A stretch of 64,000 bases of DNA, taken from assembly GCF_020400725.1 (NCBI RefSeq), contig NZ_JAINVG010000035.1, forward strand, positions 1 to 64,000, in the 5' to 3' direction. Position 1 is the stretch's first letter. The number at the start of each line of letters is the position of its first letter. The position numbers and the translations under genes were made by a program. Of this stretch, positions 15,904 to 24,446 are shown piece by piece. Below the pieces are notes generated by a model that saw only the letters and a list, made by a program, of their open reading frames with translations, did not search any database and had not been told where the DNA came from. This stretch comes from Streptomyces sp. NK15101. GTDB lineage: Bacteria; Actinomycetota; Actinomycetes; Streptomycetales; Streptomycetaceae.

Positions 15904-16505
15904 TCGATGCCCCGCTGGCCCTTCTGACCCGCGTCCATCGGGTGCTTCACCTTCGACATGTCGGTCACCAGGTCGGCGAAGTCCTGGAGTTCCTGCGGCG
16001 CGTTTCGGCCGGTGATGACGACGTGCTGCTGACCGGGACGGTCGCGCAGCACCTCGACGACCTCCTTGACGTCGATCCAGCCCCAGTGCAGCAGGTACGC
16101 GAACTCGTCGAGGACGTAGAACTTGTACTTCTCCTCGGCGAGGTCGCGCTTGACCTGCTCCCAGCCCTCGCGGGCCTTCTCCTCGTGGGACTGCTCGCCC
16201 TCGGCGACCTCGCGCTGGATCCAGGACCAGCCCTCGCCCATCTTGTTCCAGGTGACCGTGCCGCCCTTGCCGGTCTCGCCGAGCGCCTTGAGGGCGTTCT
16301 CCTCGCCGACCCGCCACTTGGCGGACTTGACGAACTGGAACACCCCGATCGGCCAGCCCTGGTTCCAGGCGCGCAGCGCCATGCCGAACGCGGCGGTCGA
16401 CTTCCCCTTGCCGACGCCGGTGTGCACCATCACCAGTGCCCGGTTGCGGCGCTGACGGGTGGTGAGACCGTCGTCGGGCACGACGGTCGGCTGTCCCTGC
16501 GGCAT
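15897..16505 (-). CDS. cobO: Cob(I)yrinic acid a,c-diamide adenosyltransferase
   Basis: 202 residues, the normal length for CobO/BtuR. The P-loop variant GVGKGKSTAAFGMALRA is at about residues 31-47, followed by FVLDEFAYLLHWG-like and VVITGRNAPQEL segments characteristic of the family. It adds the 5'-deoxyadenosyl group to cob(I)yrinic acid a,c-diamide. The ATG shares a base with the upstream stop (TAATG), and its own end overlaps the cobB start, so it is embedded in the operon. The C-terminal end GQKGQRGIEW is the usual family terminus. Confidence 0.95.
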   Translation of the reverse strand: MPQGQPTVVPDDGLTTRQRRNRALVMVHTGVGKGKSTAAFGMALRAWNQGWPIGVFQFVKSAKWRVGEENALKALGETGKGGTVTWNKMGEGWSWIQREVAEGEQSHEEKAREGWEQVKRDLAEEKYKFYVLDEFAYLLHWGWIDVKEVVEVLRDRPGQQHVVITGRNAPQELQDFADLVTDMSKVKHPMDAGQKGQRGIEW

Positions 16506-18580
16506 TAGGCTGCCCTCCTCGTTGTCTGTCCTGCTGCCTGTACGTCCCTGACGAGGCCGGCGATCGAGTCGGCGCGCAGCTCGTCCAGGGTCACGGCGGT
16601 GCCGCCGAGTTCGCGCGCCAGCGTTCCCGCGAGGCCGAGCCGCACCGGGCCGGTCTCGCAGTCCACGACCACCGACGCCGTGCCCTCGGCCGCGTGCAGC
16701 CGCGCCGCGCGCGCCGCGAGCGCCACCGGGTCGCCGCCGCCGCCGGTCGCCCGTCCGTCGGTCACGACGACGAGCAGCGGGCGGCGCGAGGGGTCCCGCA
16801 GCCGTTCGACCCGCAGCACGTCATGGGCCTTGAGCAGCCCGGCGGACAGCGGCGTACGGCCTCCGGTCGGAAGCTTCTCCAGGCGGGCGGCGGCCGCGTC
16901 CACGGACGAGGTCGGCGGCAGCGCGACCTCGGCGTCCCGCCCCCGGAAGGTGACGAGACCGACCTTGTCGCGCCGCTGGTAGGCGTCGAGCAGCAGCGAG
17001 AGCACGGCGCCCTTCACGGCGCTCATCCGCTGCCGCGCGGCCATGGAGCCGGAGGCGTCCACGGCGAAGAGCACCAGGTTCCCCTCGCGCCCCTCCCGGG
17101 TCGCCTGCCGCAGGTCGTCCCCGCGGACCACGAGGCCGGGCCCGGAGCGGCCGCGCGCCCGCTGGTGCGGGGCGGCGGCCCGGACGGTCGCGGCCAGGTG
17201 CAGCTTGGTCAGCGCGCCCCGGGGCCGGGTCGAGCCTGTGGTGCGGCCGTGCTCGGTGCGGGCCCGGGAACGGCGCCCGGCCGCGCCCTCGCCGAGACCG
17301 GGCACGCTCAGCACCTTCGTTCGGAAGGGCTCGCCGGCCTTGACGGCGGCGCGCTCTCCGGCGCCGGCGCCGGCGCCGGAGTTCCGGGGCGCGGGCGCGC
17401 TCTCCGGGGCCTCGGCGGACTCGGGCGCGGACTCGGGCCCGGACTCGGACTCGGGCGCGGGAGCGTCGGGTCCCTCGCCCTGCGGCGGAACGCCCCCGCC
17501 GTCGGGACCTCCGCCACCCGGACCGCCGTCACCCGGCCCGTCCGGCTCCGGCTCCGGATCCTCGTCGTCCCCCTTGAACCGCTCCAGGGTCTCGTCGAGC
17601 TTGTCCTGGTCCAGGCCCGGCGCGTCGAACGGGTTGCGCCGCCGCCGGTGGGGGAGGGCCAGGAGCGCGGCCTGCCGCACGTCCTCCGAGGTGACCTCGG
17701 TCCGTCCGACCCAGGCGGCAAGCGCGGTCGCGGTGCGGGCCATCACGATGTCGGCGCGCATGCCGTCCACCTCGAACGCCGCGCAGGTCGCGGCGATCTG
17801 GAGCAGCACCGCGTCGCCGAGTCTCACCCGGGGGAGCAACTCCCGGGCGGCGACGATCCGTTCGCGCAGGGCGCGCTCCTCGCCGGCCCAGCGGGCGGCG
17901 AAGGCGGCCGGATCGTCCTCGAACGCGAGCCGCCGCCGGACGACCTCGACCCGCTGCTCCGGGTCCCGCGACGCGGCCACCTCGACGGTCAGCCCGAACC
18001 GGTCGAGCAGCTGCGGCCGCAGCTCGCCCTCCTCGGGGTTCATGGTCCCGACGAGCAGGAAGCGTGCGGCGTGCCGCACGGAGACGCCCTCGCGCTCGAC
18101 GTGGGAGGCGCCCATGGCGGCGGCGTCGAGCAGGTGGTCGATCAGGTGGTCGGAGAGCAGGTTGACCTCGTCGACGTACAGGATCCCCCGGTGCGCGGCG
18201 GCGAGCAGCCCCGGCTCGAAGGCCTTCACGCCCTCGGCGAGCGCCTTCTCGATGTCGAGCGCGCCGACGAGCCGGTCCTCGGAGGCACCGACGGGCAGCT
18301 CGACCATCCGGGCGGGACGGGAAGAGCCGGGCGCGTCGCCGTGCGGCCCGTCCGGGCAGCCCGGGTCGGGCGAGGCGGGGTCACAGCTGAACCGGCAGCC
18401 GGCGACCACCGGGACATCGGGCAGCAGCTCGGCGAGCGCGCGCACGGCGGTCGACTTGGCGGTGCCCTTCTCCCCCCGGACGAGCACACCGCCCACGGCC
18501 GGGCTGACGGCGTTCAGCAGCAGCGCGAGCCGCAGATCGTCCATGCCGACGACGGCGGTGAACGGATAGCGGGTGCTCAT
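16505..18580 (-). CDS. Magnesium-chelatase-type ChlI-ChlD fusion (putative cobaltochelatase subunit)
   Basis: 691 residues. The N-terminal AAA+ ChlI-like domain has Walker A GEKGTAKSTAV (from residue 36) and Walker B ILYVDEVNLLSDHLID. A long acidic Pro/Gly-rich linker follows (about 355-430), and a C-terminal VWA domain carries the MIDAS motif DASGSMA. Such fusions act with the large subunit CobN to insert cobalt into hydrogenobyrinic acid a,c-diamide in the aerobic pathway. No CobN is encoded in this window. The ATG at 18580 has GAAGGAGC upstream. The gene lies 49 bases after cobQ and overlaps cobO. Confidence 0.9.
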   Translation of the reverse strand: MSTRYPFTAVVGMDDLRLALLLNAVSPAVGGVLVRGEKGTAKSTAVRALAELLPDVPVVAGCRFSCDPASPDPGCPDGPHGDAPGSSRPARMVELPVGASEDRLVGALDIEKALAEGVKAFEPGLLAAAHRGILYVDEVNLLSDHLIDHLLDAAAMGASHVEREGVSVRHAARFLLVGTMNPEEGELRPQLLDRFGLTVEVAASRDPEQRVEVVRRRLAFEDDPAAFAARWAGEERALRERIVAARELLPRVRLGDAVLLQIAATCAAFEVDGMRADIVMARTATALAAWVGRTEVTSEDVRQAALLALPHRRRRNPFDAPGLDQDKLDETLERFKGDDEDPEPEPDGPGDGGPGGGGPDGGGVPPQGEGPDAPAPESESGPESAPESAEAPESAPAPRNSGAGAGAGERAAVKAGEPFRTKVLSVPGLGEGAAGRRSRARTEHGRTTGSTRPRGALTKLHLAATVRAAAPHQRARGRSGPGLVVRGDDLRQATREGREGNLVLFAVDASGSMAARQRMSAVKGAVLSLLLDAYQRRDKVGLVTFRGRDAEVALPPTSSVDAAAARLEKLPTGGRTPLSAGLLKAHDVLRVERLRDPSRRPLLVVVTDGRATGGGGDPVALAARAARLHAAEGTASVVVDCETGPVRLGLAGTLARELGGTAVTLDELRADSIAGLVRDVQAAGQTTRRAA

Positions 18581-18629
18581 CGGGGGTTCGCTCCTTCGGT
18601 GTGTACGGATGCCTGGACCGGGTGGGCAC

Positions 18630-20138
18630 TCACGGCGCACCCGGCGGCACGAACGGCAGCCCCGCCGGGGCGCCCTCCTCGATCAGCCGCAGCAGCGCGT
18701 CCGTGTCCGCGTGCTCCTCGATCAGGTCGCCGAGCCGGTCGAGCTGCTCCTCCCGCAGCGCGCCGAACGACGTGTCCGGAGCCGGCACGAACCGCCGCCC
18801 GGCCGCCGCCGCGACCTCCCGCAGGAACGCCCGCCGGAAGCCGTCGCTCTCCAGCGAGCCGTGCCAGTGGGTGCCCCACACGGAGCCGACCCGGCACCCG
18901 TCGAGGAACGCCTCCCCGCCGAGCACCTCGGCCACGCCGTGGTGGATCTCGTACCCCTCGACCCGCTCGCCGAGCGCCTCGCCGACCGGCCGGGCGAGGG
19001 TCTTCTCGACCCCGAACCGGACCCGTACGGGCAGCAGTCCGAGCCCGTCGACCACGCCGGCCTTCGACTCGACCTCGTCCTCGATGCGCTCGCCCAGGGC
19101 CTGGAAGCCGCCGCAGATGCCCAGCACCGGCCGGCCCTCGGCCGCGCGCCGGACGAGGGCGTCCGCGAGCCCCCGCTCGCCCAGCCACTCCAGCGCCCTC
19201 ACCGTGCCCCGGGTGCCCGGGACGACGACGAGGTCCGCGTCGACGAGCTCCTCGGGCCGGTCCACGAACCGGACGACGACGCCCGGCTCGGCGGCCAGCG
19301 CGTCGACGTCCGTGAAGTTGGACATCAGCGGCACGGCGCACACGGCGACCCGCAGCACGTCCTCGCCGAGCGGCGGCGCGACGACCGACTCGCGGACGGT
19401 GCCCCGCAGCGAGACCCGCAGGCCGTCCTCCTCGTCGATGCCGAGCCCGTGCGCGTACGGCAGGACGCCGAAGGTCCGGCGGCCGGTCAGCCCGTGCAGC
19501 ATGTCGAGGCCGGGTTCGAGCAGGGACACGTCGCCCCGGAACTTGTTCACGAGGTACCCGGCCACGAGCGACTGGTCCTCGGGGCTCAGCAGCGCCGTCG
19601 TCCCGAAGAACTGCGCGAAGACCCCGCCCCGGTCGATGTCGCCGACGACGACCACGGGCAGTTTCGCGGCCCGCGCGATGCCCATGTTCACGATGTCCGT
19701 GCGCCGCAGGTTGATCTCGGCCGGGCTGCCCGCCCCCTCGCAGATCACGGCGTCATACGTGCCCCGCAGCTCCTCCAGGCACGCCAGGACGGGCTCGAAG
19801 AGTTCCCTCTGCCGCCCGCCGTGGTAGCCGCGGGCGCTCAGCTCGCCGACCGGCCTGCCCATGAGGACGACCTGGCTGGAGCGGTCGCTGCCGGGCTTGA
19901 GCAGCACCGGGTTCATGAGCGCGGTCGGCTCCACCCGCGCGGCCTGCGCCTGCATGGCCTGCGCCCGGCCGATCTCGGCGCCCTCCCGGGTGACGAAGGA
20001 GTTCAGGGACATGTTCTGTCCCTTGAACGGCGCGACCTTGACGCCCTGCCGGACCAGCCAGCGGCAGATGCCGGCCGTGACGACGCTCTTGCCCGCGTCG
20101 GACGTGGTCCCGGCGACGAGCAGCCCCCCACCCCTCAT
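18630..20138 (-). CDS. cobQ: Cobyric acid synthase
   Basis: 502 residues. The N-terminal ATP-binding domain begins LLVAGTTSDAGKSVVTAGIC, followed by FKGQNMSLNS and the EGAGSPAEINL signature. The C-terminal glutamine amidotransferase has catalytic cysteine in GICGGFQALG and a late histidine in GTHWHG. It amidates the b, d, e and g carboxylates of adenosylcobyrinic acid diamide. The start codon overlaps the cobD stop (ATGA), so translation is coupled within the riboswitch-controlled operon. Confidence 0.95.
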   Translation of the reverse strand: MRGGGLLVAGTTSDAGKSVVTAGICRWLVRQGVKVAPFKGQNMSLNSFVTREGAEIGRAQAMQAQAARVEPTALMNPVLLKPGSDRSSQVVLMGRPVGELSARGYHGGRQRELFEPVLACLEELRGTYDAVICEGAGSPAEINLRRTDIVNMGIARAAKLPVVVVGDIDRGGVFAQFFGTTALLSPEDQSLVAGYLVNKFRGDVSLLEPGLDMLHGLTGRRTFGVLPYAHGLGIDEEDGLRVSLRGTVRESVVAPPLGEDVLRVAVCAVPLMSNFTDVDALAAEPGVVVRFVDRPEELVDADLVVVPGTRGTVRALEWLGERGLADALVRRAAEGRPVLGICGGFQALGERIEDEVESKAGVVDGLGLLPVRVRFGVEKTLARPVGEALGERVEGYEIHHGVAEVLGGEAFLDGCRVGSVWGTHWHGSLESDGFRRAFLREVAAAAGRRFVPAPDTSFGALREEQLDRLGDLIEEHADTDALLRLIEEGAPAGLPFVPPGAP

Positions 20139-21109
20139 GCGTTCCTCCGCTTCAGCGCGCTCGCGATCATGCGGCCGCCCACGCAGGCGGCCAGGGTCAG
20201 TCCGGTGATCCGGCGGGACAGCCGGACCGCGCGGTCGATGTCGGCGACCTCGACGGGCCGCCCCTCACCGTTGAGGACGGGCCGGTGCTCGACCCGCCCG
20301 GCGTACGAGAGGGTCCCCCCGAGCCGTACGCCGAGGGCGCCCGCGAAGGAGGCCTCGACCGGTCCCGCGTTCGGGCTCGGGTGCTTCGCGGCGTCCGCCC
20401 GCCATGCCCGTACGGCTCCGCGCGGGTCTCCGCCGGCGACGGTCGCGAGCACGGCGGTCAGCCGGGCGCCGGGCCGGCCGGCCAGGTCGTCGAGGCGGGC
20501 CGAGGCCCAGCCGTACCTGCGGTACCGGGGCGACTTGTGGCCGACCATCGCGTCGAGGGTGTTGACGGCGCGGAAGCCGACGAGCCCCGGCACGCCCGCG
20601 ACGGCGCCCCAGAAGAGGGCGCCGACCACGGCGTCGGAGGTGTTCTCGGCGACGGACTCGACGACCGCGCGGGCCATCGCGGGACCGTCGAGGGACTGCG
20701 GGTCGCGCCCGCACAGGTGCGGCAGCCGCTCCCGGGCCACCTCCAGGTCCCCGGCGGCGAGGGCGCCGCCGATCGCGCGGGCCTCGCGCCCCAGGGTCGT
20801 ACCGCCGACGACGGCCCACACGGCGGCCGCGGTGAGCGCGACGGATCCGGCGCGGCTGCCCCGTACCGCGCGGGCGGCGAGGGCGCCGGCCGCGACGGTG
20901 GTGCCGGCGCAGACGGCGGTGTGCAGGGCGCCCCAGCCGCGGTGGTCGTGCCACAGGGCCCGTTCGACGCGGCCCGCCGCCCGGCCGAAGGCGGCGACGG
21001 GGTGTCCGCGGCGGGGGTCGCCGACGAGCAGATCGACGGCGAGGCCCAGGGCCGCGCCGTACGCGAAGACACCGGTGGCTGGGGAGACGCTGCGGCCGCG
21101 GCCGGGCAT
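20135..21109 (-). CDS. cobD: Adenosylcobinamide-phosphate synthase (CbiB/CobD)
   Basis: A 324-residue integral membrane protein with several hydrophobic helices. Family motifs visible are LLVGDPRRGHPVAAFGR near the N-terminus and SVAENTSDAVVGALFWG, followed by the NTLDAMVGHKSPRYRRYGWA region typical of CbiB. It attaches (R)-1-amino-2-propanol or its phosphate to adenosylcobyric acid. It is the first gene behind the B12 riboswitch, about 40 bases from the aptamer, and heads cobD-cobQ-chlID-cobO-cobB. Confidence 0.94.
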   Translation of the reverse strand: MPGRGRSVSPATGVFAYGAALGLAVDLLVGDPRRGHPVAAFGRAAGRVERALWHDHRGWGALHTAVCAGTTVAAGALAARAVRGSRAGSVALTAAAVWAVVGGTTLGREARAIGGALAAGDLEVARERLPHLCGRDPQSLDGPAMARAVVESVAENTSDAVVGALFWGAVAGVPGLVGFRAVNTLDAMVGHKSPRYRRYGWASARLDDLAGRPGARLTAVLATVAGGDPRGAVRAWRADAAKHPSPNAGPVEASFAGALGVRLGGTLSYAGRVEHRPVLNGEGRPVEVADIDRAVRLSRRITGLTLAACVGGRMIASALKRRNA

Positions 21110-21147
21110 GGCGCTCTGTCCTCACTCAGGGTCCGCGCCCTGGATCG

Positions 21148-21266
21148 ACGTGACCGGCGGCGAGAGTTCCTGACTCCCGGACCCTTCGGATCCGGTCACA
21201 GTGGCGGGACCGCGCCGGATTCGCACCGGACTTCCTCTACTGCCGCCGTAATGGCCTCGGCAGTCC
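21148..21266 (-). promoter_or_regulatory. Cobalamin (B12) riboswitch
   Basis: On the minus strand the order is: a hairpin with CTGCCG/CGGCAG arms; GGAAGTCCGGTGCGAATCCG then GCGCGGTCCCGCCACTGTGA; then GTCAGGAACTCTC and GCCGCCGGTCAC, the B12-box core. This is the classic conserved series of the AdoCbl aptamer. It sits in the 5' leader of cobD and should switch the five-gene operon off when cobalamin is abundant. Confidence 0.95.
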
Positions 21267-21340
21267 ACCACGGGCCGAGAACAGCCGTCAACTCACCCTT
21301 GACCTGCACCGCGTCACTGTGCGAAGCGCCACAAACACGA

Positions 21341-21382
21341 CGGCCGGGCGGTCCGCGTCCGACGACGCGGACCGCCCGGCCG
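21341..21382. terminator. Perfect 19-bp stem terminator after the phosphate transporter operon
   Basis: CGGCCGGGCGGTCCGCGTC (21341-21359) pairs exactly with 21364-21382 across a CGAC tetraloop. It follows the small membrane gene stop at 21397 on the minus strand and insulates the riboswitch leader from read-through. Confidence 0.85.
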
Positions 21383-21396
21383 AGGCGGGAGGACCG

Positions 21397-21618
21397 TCAG
21401 GCGACGATCAGGTAGATGCCGTACGCCACGGCCGCCAGGCACAGGCCGAAGCAGGCGTAGGCGCCGGTGCGGGCCAGGGCGGCGGAGCCTCCCTGGGCGG
21501 CGGCCTGCTCCTGCTTGGAGAGGCCGACGATACCGAGGGTGAAGAGCCCCACGAGGGCGACGGTCGCCACGAGGCTGACTCCGAAGACGGAGCCGAGGGC
21601 TGCCCAGTCGATCTTCAT
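21397..21618 (-). CDS. Small two-helix membrane protein (SCO1846-like)
   Basis: 73 residues with two hydrophobic helices (about residues 8-32 and 51-72) separated by the polar segment SKQEQAAAQGGSAALAR. No enzymatic motif is present. It lies 16 bases downstream of the PiT phosphate transporter and is followed by a strong terminator, so it is part of the same operon. It may be a small accessory subunit of the transporter. Its function is not established. Confidence 0.8.
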   Translation of the reverse strand: MKIDWAALGSVFGVSLVATVALVGLFTLGIVGLSKQEQAAAQGGSAALARTGAYACFGLCLAAVAYGIYLIVA

Positions 21619-21634
21619 GCTTGGTTCCAGTTCC

Positions 21635-22891
21635 TTAGACCGCGGCGGTGGCCGGGGGAGCGGCCGGGTCCGTGGGGACCGGCGCGGGGATGGTGGTCTT
21701 CAGGTCCTCGTCCGCGACGGCGGCGACGGAGCCGGCCGGCGGCGGGGTGACGGCCGCGATCGCGGTGGTCACGACGCCCGCGGGCTCGGTCTCGACGTCG
21801 TTGACGTTGGTGTGGTCGACCACCTGGCGGCGGGAGACGAGCCAGATGCCGAGGCACGAGGCGACCAGGAAGGTCGCGACGACGTAGACGCCCCAGTCGC
21901 CCTGGCGGGCGACGTACTCGGCACCCGCGCCGACCAGGCCGGCGGCCGGCAGGGTCAGGCCCCAGGCGGCGAACATGCGGGTGGCGGTCGACCAGCGGAC
22001 GACGCCGCCCTTGCGGCCGAGACCCGCGCCCATGACGCCACCCGAGACGACGTGGGTGGTGGAGAGCGAGAAGCCGAGGTGGGAGGAGGCCAGGATGGTC
22101 GTGGCCGCGCTGGTCTGGGCGGCGAAGCCCTGCTGCGGCTGGAGGTCCGTGAGGCCCTTGCCCATGGTGCGGATGATGCGCCAGCCGCCGAGGTAGGTGC
22201 CGAGCGCGATCGCCAGGCCGGCGGAGACGATGACCCAGACGGGCGGGTTGGAGCCGGGGGCGAGGGTGCCGCCGGCGACCAGGGCGAGGGTGATGATGCC
22301 CATGGTCTTCTGCGCGTCGTTGGTGCCGTGGGCGAGGGAGACGAGACCGGCGGAGGCGATCTGGCCGACCCGGTAGCCCTTCTCCGTCGTCTTCGCGTCC
22401 GCCTTCTTGTCGAGGCGGTACGTCAGGCGGGCGGCGAGCATCGAGGCGATGCCGGCGACGATCGGCGCGGCGACGGCCGGGATGAGGACCTTGGTGACGA
22501 CGACCTCGCCGTTGACGCCGCTGATGCCGATCGAGGCGACGGTCGCACCGATGAGGCCGCCCATCAGGGCGTGGGAGGAGCTGGAGGGCAGTCCGACCAG
22601 CCAGGTCACGAGATTCCAGAGGATCGCGCCGACGAGCGCGGCGAGGATCACTTCGGGCTGGATCCCCTCCTCGTTGACCAGCCCCTTGGAGATCGTCTTG
22701 GCGACCTCCACGGACAGGAACGCGCCGACGAGGTTCAGCACGGCGGACATGGCCACCGCCGTCTTGGGCTTGAGCGCACCGGTCGAGATGGTCGTGGCCA
22801 TCGCGTTGGCGGTGTCGTGGAAACCGTTCGTGAAATCGAACACGAGAGCTGTCACGACCACAATGGCGAGCAGCAGCGTGATGTGTTCCAT
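21635..22891 (-). CDS. pitH2: PiT-family low-affinity inorganic phosphate transporter
   Basis: 418 residues with about ten transmembrane segments. The PiT repeat signatures are both present: FDFTNGFHDTANAMA-like in the N-terminal half and LVSLAHGTNDAQKTMGI in the C-terminal half. These form the inverted-repeat GxNDxxxx phosphate sites. PiT carriers import metal-phosphate with protons. The ATG at 22891 is well placed, with two PHO-box units 51-69 bases upstream. The symbol follows recollected synteny with the S. coelicolor pitH2 locus. Confidence 0.92.
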   Translation of the reverse strand: MEHITLLLAIVVVTALVFDFTNGFHDTANAMATTISTGALKPKTAVAMSAVLNLVGAFLSVEVAKTISKGLVNEEGIQPEVILAALVGAILWNLVTWLVGLPSSSSHALMGGLIGATVASIGISGVNGEVVVTKVLIPAVAAPIVAGIASMLAARLTYRLDKKADAKTTEKGYRVGQIASAGLVSLAHGTNDAQKTMGIITLALVAGGTLAPGSNPPVWVIVSAGLAIALGTYLGGWRIIRTMGKGLTDLQPQQGFAAQTSAATTILASSHLGFSLSTTHVVSGGVMGAGLGRKGGVVRWSTATRMFAAWGLTLPAAGLVGAGAEYVARQGDWGVYVVATFLVASCLGIWLVSRRQVVDHTNVNDVETEPAGVVTTAIAAVTPPPAGSVAAVADEDLKTTIPAPVPTDPAAPPATAAV

Positions 22892-23264
22892 TTACCCAGG
22901 CAATCGTTTGACGTCAGTGGCTCGTCGAACGTAAGCAACCTGGGTGAACGGAAGGTGAACTGGGGCGGGCGGCGTGGTGTCCCTATCCGGTGTCAAGGGA
23001 TTCCGCTTCTCGCCCCGGAGGGCCCGGTGTCCACGATGCGGTCACCGTGCGACCACGGGTAATCCCGTCCCTCCCGGGGCATGTACGACCTGCCCCGCTT
23101 CCTCCCCCGGCACCCCGTTCCGCTCCCTGGACAGGACCATCCGACCGGAGGACCCCCGAAGGAGACCCGCGTCACTCTCCCCGGCGACCCTCCGGTTCCG
23201 CCACGGCCCACCCCGCCGGGTCCGTCCGGTGGCAGGCCCACCCCGTCCTGCCGAGACTGGGAGC
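22892..23264. other. Divergent promoter region between pitH2 and an alpha/beta hydrolase
   Basis: The left 75 bases hold the pitH2 promoter with the PHO box and a TACGTT-like -10 on the minus strand. The remainder, to the GTG at 23265, is GC-rich. Open frames exist on both strands here, but none shows a ribosome-binding site or recognisable product. Confidence 0.5.
22942..22960 (-). promoter_or_regulatory. PHO box (PhoP direct repeats)
   Basis: On the minus strand GTTCACCTTCC is followed directly by GTTCACCCAGG, two 11-bp direct-repeat units. GTTCACC is exact in both, as in the consensus PhoP-binding unit. The position upstream of pitH2 and close to its -10 element suggests direct phosphate control. 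Confidence 0.85.
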
Positions 23265-24392
23265 GTGCGCCCGGCTACAGCGACGGCAGCGGCCGTCACC
23301 ACCCTGATCGGTGTCGGCGCGGCCGCGATCGCGGCCGGCCGGTACGCCAGCGACGTCGCCCTCAAGGTGCCGTCCGGACGACCACTGCCCGGAGACCCCG
23401 GACTCACCGTGCACGCCACGGGACCCGAGCGGATCACCCTCACCCGCAGCCTCGCCTCGCTGCGCCCCGGCACGTACGGAATGGACGCCCCCGGCCTGCA
23501 CGCCGTCCTCGGCCCCGTCCTCGACCGGGTCCCGCACACCGCCGACACCGTCGTCCGCCGCCTGGAGCGGGTCGAACTCGGCGTCCTCGGACCCGGCGCC
23601 CGCGTCCGGCTCACCCCCCAGCTCCACCGCGGCACCCCGGCCAGTGCCCTCGGCCTCGTCCACGAGGACGTCGAGATCCCCGGCGAGCTCGGCCCCCTGC
23701 CCGCCTGGCTCGTGCCCGGCCCGCGCACCACCTGGGTGATCGCCCTGCACGGCCTCGGCACCACCCGCGAGCACCCGCTGAACCTCGTCCCCTTCTACGA
23801 CCGCCGCAAGATCCCCGTCCTCGTCCCCGCCTACCGGGGCGACGAAGGGGCGCCCGCCACCCCCGACGGCCTCGCCCACCTCGGCGACTCCGAGTGGCGG
23901 GACGTCGACGCCGCCATCCGCTACGCCGTCCGCCGAGGGGCCCGGAAGGTCGTCCTGCACGGCTGGGGGACCGGCGCCACGATGGCCCTGCGCGCCGCCG
24001 TCGAATCGGGCGTGCGCGACCGGATCAGCGGCGTCGTCCTCGACTCCCCGGTCCTCGACTGGGAGGCCACCCTCCGCAACCTCGCGGCGGCCCGCCACGT
24101 CCCGGGCCCCCTGCTCCCGCTCGCCGTCCGCGCCGCCCAGGGCAGGACCGGCCCGCACGGCGACCTCCTCCGCTCCGCCTCCGAGCCGGACGCCCTGCGC
24201 GCCCCGGTCCTCCTCTTCCACGGCCCCGACGACACCCTCGCCCCCTGGGAACCCTCCGTCGAACTCGCCGCCCGGCTGCCCGGCCGGGTCGCCCTCCGGA
24301 CCGTGAAGCAGGCCCCGCACGCCGCGATGTGGAACGCCGACCCGGTCCGCTACGAGGAGGCCCTGCGCCGCTTCCTCACCCCGCTGTTCTGA
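23265..24392 (+). CDS. Alpha/beta-hydrolase fold protein, nucleophile position substituted
   Basis: 375 residues. One N-terminal hydrophobic segment (TTLIGVGAAAIAAG) suggests a membrane anchor. The hydrolase core shows WVIALHGLGTTREHPL (oxyanion region), then VVLHGWGTGATMALRAA at the nucleophile elbow, GVVLDSPVLDW, LLFHGPDDTLAPW (acid) and APHAAMW (histidine). The elbow normally reads G-x-S-x-G; here the serine is glycine (codon GGG). It may be inactive or use a different chemistry. The GTG at 23265 is chosen because the upstream frame is Arg/Pro-rich and non-conserved. Confidence 0.8.
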   Translation: MRPATATAAAVTTLIGVGAAAIAAGRYASDVALKVPSGRPLPGDPGLTVHATGPERITLTRSLASLRPGTYGMDAPGLHAVLGPVLDRVPHTADTVVRRLERVELGVLGPGARVRLTPQLHRGTPASALGLVHEDVEIPGELGPLPAWLVPGPRTTWVIALHGLGTTREHPLNLVPFYDRRKIPVLVPAYRGDEGAPATPDGLAHLGDSEWRDVDAAIRYAVRRGARKVVLHGWGTGATMALRAAVESGVRDRISGVVLDSPVLDWEATLRNLAAARHVPGPLLPLAVRAAQGRTGPHGDLLRSASEPDALRAPVLLFHGPDDTLAPWEPSVELAARLPGRVALRTVKQAPHAAMWNADPVRYEEALRRFLTPLF

Positions 24393-24446
24393 CGGCGCTT
24401 CCGATTCCGATTGGGCTTTCGGGCCGTCAGCGGGAAGACTGCCTCC

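Noticed and set aside
16694..19315. Very long plus-strand open frame opposite chlID and cobQ
   Set aside because: It spans two recognised minus-strand genes and their junction and has no ribosome-binding site or domain.
21148..21266. T-box or other riboswitch classes
   Set aside because: The conserved B12-box and the GCCACTGTGA core identify it as a cobalamin aptamer.
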